From Helicobacteraceae bacterium (GTDB lineage Bacteria; Campylobacterota; Campylobacteria; Campylobacterales; Sulfurimonadaceae): a DNA stretch of 32,899 bases. This document shows positions 30,373 to 32,899 of this stretch, piece after piece. The DNA is taken from NCBI GenBank assembly GCA_947498025.1, contig CANMJR010000032.1:1-32899 (forward strand), given 5' to 3'. The position numbers and the translations under genes were made by a program. The stretch's first letter is position 1. The number at the start of each line of letters is the position of its first letter. The notes below the pieces were generated by a model. The model saw only the letters and a list, made by a program, of their open reading frames with translations. It did not search any database and had not been told where the DNA came from.

Positions 30373-30570
30373 ATGATGTATGATTTAGGATTTCATGGAT
30401 TTGGAATGTGGATTGGTTGGTTTATACCTATTTTGATAATTCTGGTAATTTTCTATATGTTTCAAAATAAGGATGATAAGTTATCGGCTAAAGATATACT
30501 TGACAAGAAATATGCAAACGGTGAGATTGATGATGAAGAATATAAAAAAAAGAGAGACGCTATAAAATAG
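30373..30570 (+). CDS. Small membrane protein with SHOCT domain
   Basis: 65 residues with AGGAGG just upstream. An N-terminal membrane helix (MWIGWFIPILIILVIFYMF) is followed by LSAKDILDKKYANGEIDDEEYKKKRDAI, the SHOCT motif (x-I-L-x-x-R/K-Y-A-x-G-E-I-x-x-E-E-Y-x-x-x). SHOCT is a short C-terminal oligomerisation motif; such peptides often sit next to copper or heavy-metal transporter genes. It lies 14 bases upstream of the copper ATPase gene, so probably co-translated. Function unknown. Confidence 0.85.
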   Translation: MMYDLGFHGFGMWIGWFIPILIILVIFYMFQNKDDKLSAKDILDKKYANGEIDDEEYKKKRDAIK

Positions 30571-30584
30571 AGAGGAGGTACACT

Positions 30585-32753
30585 GTGAGTAAAGATGAAA
30601 ACATAAGCTGCAAAGATAATTCTTGTACTATTGCCCAAAATTATTATACATGTCCTATGCACCCGGAAATTGTAAACGACAAACCTGGTAGTTGCCCAAA
30701 ATGTGGGATGGCTCTTGAACCTGTGAGTGTAGAAGCTACTGGGGACTATGATGAACTTCACGATATGAGTCGTCGTTTTTGGATAAGTGCGATTGTGTCG
30801 TTGCCGGTTTTTATAGTTGCCATGATGGGTGACTTTGTTCCGCAATATCTGCCAGTCAGCATGCGAAATATTCAATGGTTTGAATTTCTCTTTGCAACAC
30901 CTGTTGTTCTCTGGGGAGGATACCCTTTTTTTGTGCGCGGATGGAAATCGGTTGTAACGCGAAATCTTAACATGTTCACCCTCATTGCCATCGGTGTGGG
31001 AACTGCGTGGATATACAGTATCATCGCACTCTTTTTACCAAATATTTTTCCACCCTTAATGCAGACCCACTCCGGTTTGGTACATGTCTATTTTGAAGCA
31101 GCCGCCATTATTACTACTTTTGTGCTTTTAGGTCAGGTATTGGAGCTCAGAGCGCGGAGCAAAACGAACAGTGCCATCAAGACCCTTCTCAATCTTGCTC
31201 CCAAACAAGCACATCTCGTTGATAAAGACGGGAATGAGAGGGATGTTGGTCTTGAACACGTTAAAGTAGGTGATTTTTTGCGGATTAAACCGGGCGAAAA
31301 AATACCTGTGGACGGTGTCGTAATACAAGGACAAAGCAATATTGACGAATCCATGATTACGGGAGAGCCTATTTTTGTTGCAAAAACGGTTGAAGACTTG
31401 TTGATAGGTGCCACACTGAACAAAAACGGAACATTAATCATGCGTGCCGGCGGTGTAGGAAAGGATACGATGCTCTCACAGATTGTGGAGATGGTGGCAC
31501 GCGCACAGCGTTCGCGCGCTCCGATTCAGAAGCTTGCAGATACAGTGTCAGGCTATTTTGTTCCGGCTGTTGTGCTATCTGCAGTTTTAGCTTTTGCAGG
31601 ATGGTGGTTTTTTGGTCCCCAGCCTCGTTTGGCATATGCTGTTGTAGCGGCAGTTTCTGTATTGATAATTGCATGTCCTTGCGCTTTGGGCTTGGCAACA
31701 CCCATCTCCATCATGATAGGAATCGGTCGAGCGGCACTAGAAGGAATATTAGTCAAAGATGCTCAGACAATAGAGATGATGGAAAAAGTCACTACGCTTG
31801 TAGTTGACAAAACCGGAACATTAACGCAAGGTAAGCCCACGGTTACAACTTTTAAAATGTTACATGGCATAGATACAAAAGAAGCGTTGCGTTATGCAGC
31901 AAGTTTGGAACGTGCCAGTGAACATCCTTTGGCAGAAGCAGTAGTAAACAAAGCCAAAGAAGAAAATGTATCACTGACTGAAGTTCACTCTTTTAACGCA
32001 ATTACGGGAAAAGGGATAGAAGGCGAAATAGATAATAAAAAAATTGCTATGGGCAGTGAGAAGTTTTTTCAAAGTTTGGGCATTTCTACTGAGGAGACTA
32101 TCCATGAAGTTCATCAATTGCGTCAAGAAGGAAATACAGTGATTTTCTTGGCTGTTAATTCTAAATTAGCCGGTATTATAGGGATAGAAGACCCCATAAA
32201 AGAAACATCAGCTGAAGCGATTAAAGCACTCAAAAATGAAGGAATTGATATTGTCATGATAAGTGGAGATAATGACACAACCGCGCATGCCGTAGCCAAA
32301 AAACTCAATATTACAAAAGTATATGCCAATGTGCTTCCTCATGAAAAGGCAGAGATTATCAAACTCTTGCAGGCAGACGGTGCAATCGTGGCGATGGCGG
32401 GCGATGGTATAAACGACGCTCCGGCGCTAGCACAGGCAGATGTAGGCATTGCCATGGGAGAGGGCACTGATGTGGCAATAGAGAGTGCCGGAATCACGCT
32501 CATCAAAGGGAATCTTCTTGGCATTTTAAAAATAAGAAAGCTCAGTCATGCCATTATGAAAAATATCAGACAAAATTTATTTTTTGCATTTTTTTATAAT
32601 AGCGTGGGTGTTCCTATCGCAGCCGGAGTTTTGTATCCATTTTTTGGTGTACTACTTTCACCCATCCTAGCTGCGGCGGCTATGAGTTTTAGTTCGGTAT
32701 CGGTCATTATGAACGCTCTGCGTTTAAAAAATATGAGTTACTTAAAAAAATAG
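30585..32753 (+). CDS. copA: Copper-type P1B ATPase, ending at the IS border
   Basis: 722 residues from GTG 30585 (AGGAGG, 30573-30578, six bases before). N-terminal metal-binding finger YTCPMHPEI...CPKCGMAL (about 21-46) replaces the usual HMA domain. Membrane core carries CPC (364-366, IIACPCALG), the phosphorylation site DKTGT (Asp 408), the SEHP motif (His 447) and GDGINDAPAL. This is the Cu(I)-exporting (CopA) type; silver is possible. The TAG stop uses the first base of the IS terminus at 32753 as its G, so the native C-terminus may have been longer by a few residues. The final NALRLKNMSYLKK is the normal place for the family to end. Confidence 0.92.
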   Translation: MSKDENISCKDNSCTIAQNYYTCPMHPEIVNDKPGSCPKCGMALEPVSVEATGDYDELHDMSRRFWISAIVSLPVFIVAMMGDFVPQYLPVSMRNIQWFEFLFATPVVLWGGYPFFVRGWKSVVTRNLNMFTLIAIGVGTAWIYSIIALFLPNIFPPLMQTHSGLVHVYFEAAAIITTFVLLGQVLELRARSKTNSAIKTLLNLAPKQAHLVDKDGNERDVGLEHVKVGDFLRIKPGEKIPVDGVVIQGQSNIDESMITGEPIFVAKTVEDLLIGATLNKNGTLIMRAGGVGKDTMLSQIVEMVARAQRSRAPIQKLADTVSGYFVPAVVLSAVLAFAGWWFFGPQPRLAYAVVAAVSVLIIACPCALGLATPISIMIGIGRAALEGILVKDAQTIEMMEKVTTLVVDKTGTLTQGKPTVTTFKMLHGIDTKEALRYAASLERASEHPLAEAVVNKAKEENVSLTEVHSFNAITGKGIEGEIDNKKIAMGSEKFFQSLGISTEETIHEVHQLRQEGNTVIFLAVNSKLAGIIGIEDPIKETSAEAIKALKNEGIDIVMISGDNDTTAHAVAKKLNITKVYANVLPHEKAEIIKLLQADGAIVAMAGDGINDAPALAQADVGIAMGEGTDVAIESAGITLIKGNLLGILKIRKLSHAIMKNIRQNLFFAFFYNSVGVPIAAGVLYPFFGVLLSPILAAAAMSFSSVSVIMNALRLKNMSYLKK

Positions 32754-32899
32754 TAACCACTCACCTACCCACTAAAAAGTAGGACTTTTACAAACAAGAG
32801 GCATAAAAGGTTTTCCATTCATAGCATCTAGGAGAGCTTGCATAATATTGATTCCATTCTTTTTAACGCTCAGAATGTAGGCATAAATATTCATAAAGA
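32753..32899 (-). mobile_element. IS66-like insertion sequence end (right copy)
   Basis: Begins with GTAACCACTCACC at 32753 and is the exact reverse complement of 1-145, with two extra bases at the window edge. It abuts the copper ATPase stop codon. The inner flanking octamer is AAAAAATA (32745-32752), versus AAAAGATA beside the left copy. Confidence 0.7.
32772..32899 (-). CDS. IS66-like transposase, C-terminal fragment (cut by window end)
   Basis: Mirror image of the fragment at 1-126; minus-strand stop at 32772-32774 and open to the window edge. Same protein tail (YAYILSVKKNGINIM, NGKPF). Both copies therefore point their transposase 3' ends toward the window interior. Confidence 0.6.
   Translation of the reverse strand, partial: FMNIYAYILSVKKNGINIMQALLDAMNGKPFMPLVCKSPTF

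Overview
The window looks like a piece of a Campylobacterota (Epsilonproteobacteria) chromosome, most like Sulfurimonas or a close relative. DNA is AT-rich, promoters are mostly a TATAAT-type -10 with little -35, and the gene order includes metY-metX-xseB-nitrilase homologue and ileS tail/small membrane protein/gatA/guaB, which I recall from this phylum. The genus is inferred from protein character and gene order, not from a search.

Layout. (1) 1-145 and 32753-32899 are the same end of an IS66-like insertion sequence in inverted orientation; the window is probably a contig broken at this repeat. (2) 146-2407 is an accessory patch: an IS-truncated gene, a ParE-type toxin-antitoxin pair, an orphan antitoxin, a MazF-type pair, and a short repeat present three times between them. 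(3) 2573-16152 is ordinary chromosome: an SDR/DUF2867 protein, a ThiF-like protein, a tightly overlapping minus-strand operon (metY, metX, xseB, a nitrilase-fold protein without its catalytic Cys, a dihaem cytochrome c peroxidase, a GGDEF-EAL protein), an RDD protein, guaB, a WD40 protein, a small exported protein and gatA.

(4) 16292-24676 is the main discovery: a minus-strand array of eight gene cassettes separated by seven attC recombination sites, with no integron integrase in the window (a CALIN-type array). Cassettes in transcription order are: an HNH-GHKL protein, a GHKL ATPase with a PD-(D/E)XK-like tail, a DUF4062 protein, an internally deleted RhuM protein preceded by a 24-codon ORF, an AraC-GyrI regulator, a 359-aa unknown, a decayed BrnT/BrnA toxin-antitoxin pair, and an exported DUF3465 protein. 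The first three look like candidate phage-defence genes. The array lies between gatA and a small membrane protein gene that directly follows the 3' tail of ileS, i.e. inside a locus normally continuous in this phylum. Only 48 codons of ileS remain.

(5) 25304-32753 holds a DUF4160/DUF2442 pair, then a plus-strand group: Fe superoxide dismutase, a Tat-exported HiPIP-like protein, a three-part fusion (cytochrome b5, four-helix DUF2231 membrane domain, gamma+alpha 2-oxoacid oxidoreductase), its TPP-binding beta subunit, a SHOCT membrane peptide and a copper-type P1B ATPase whose stop codon borrows its last base from the IS. The fusion implies a membrane-bound, haem-linked 2-oxoacid oxidoreductase.
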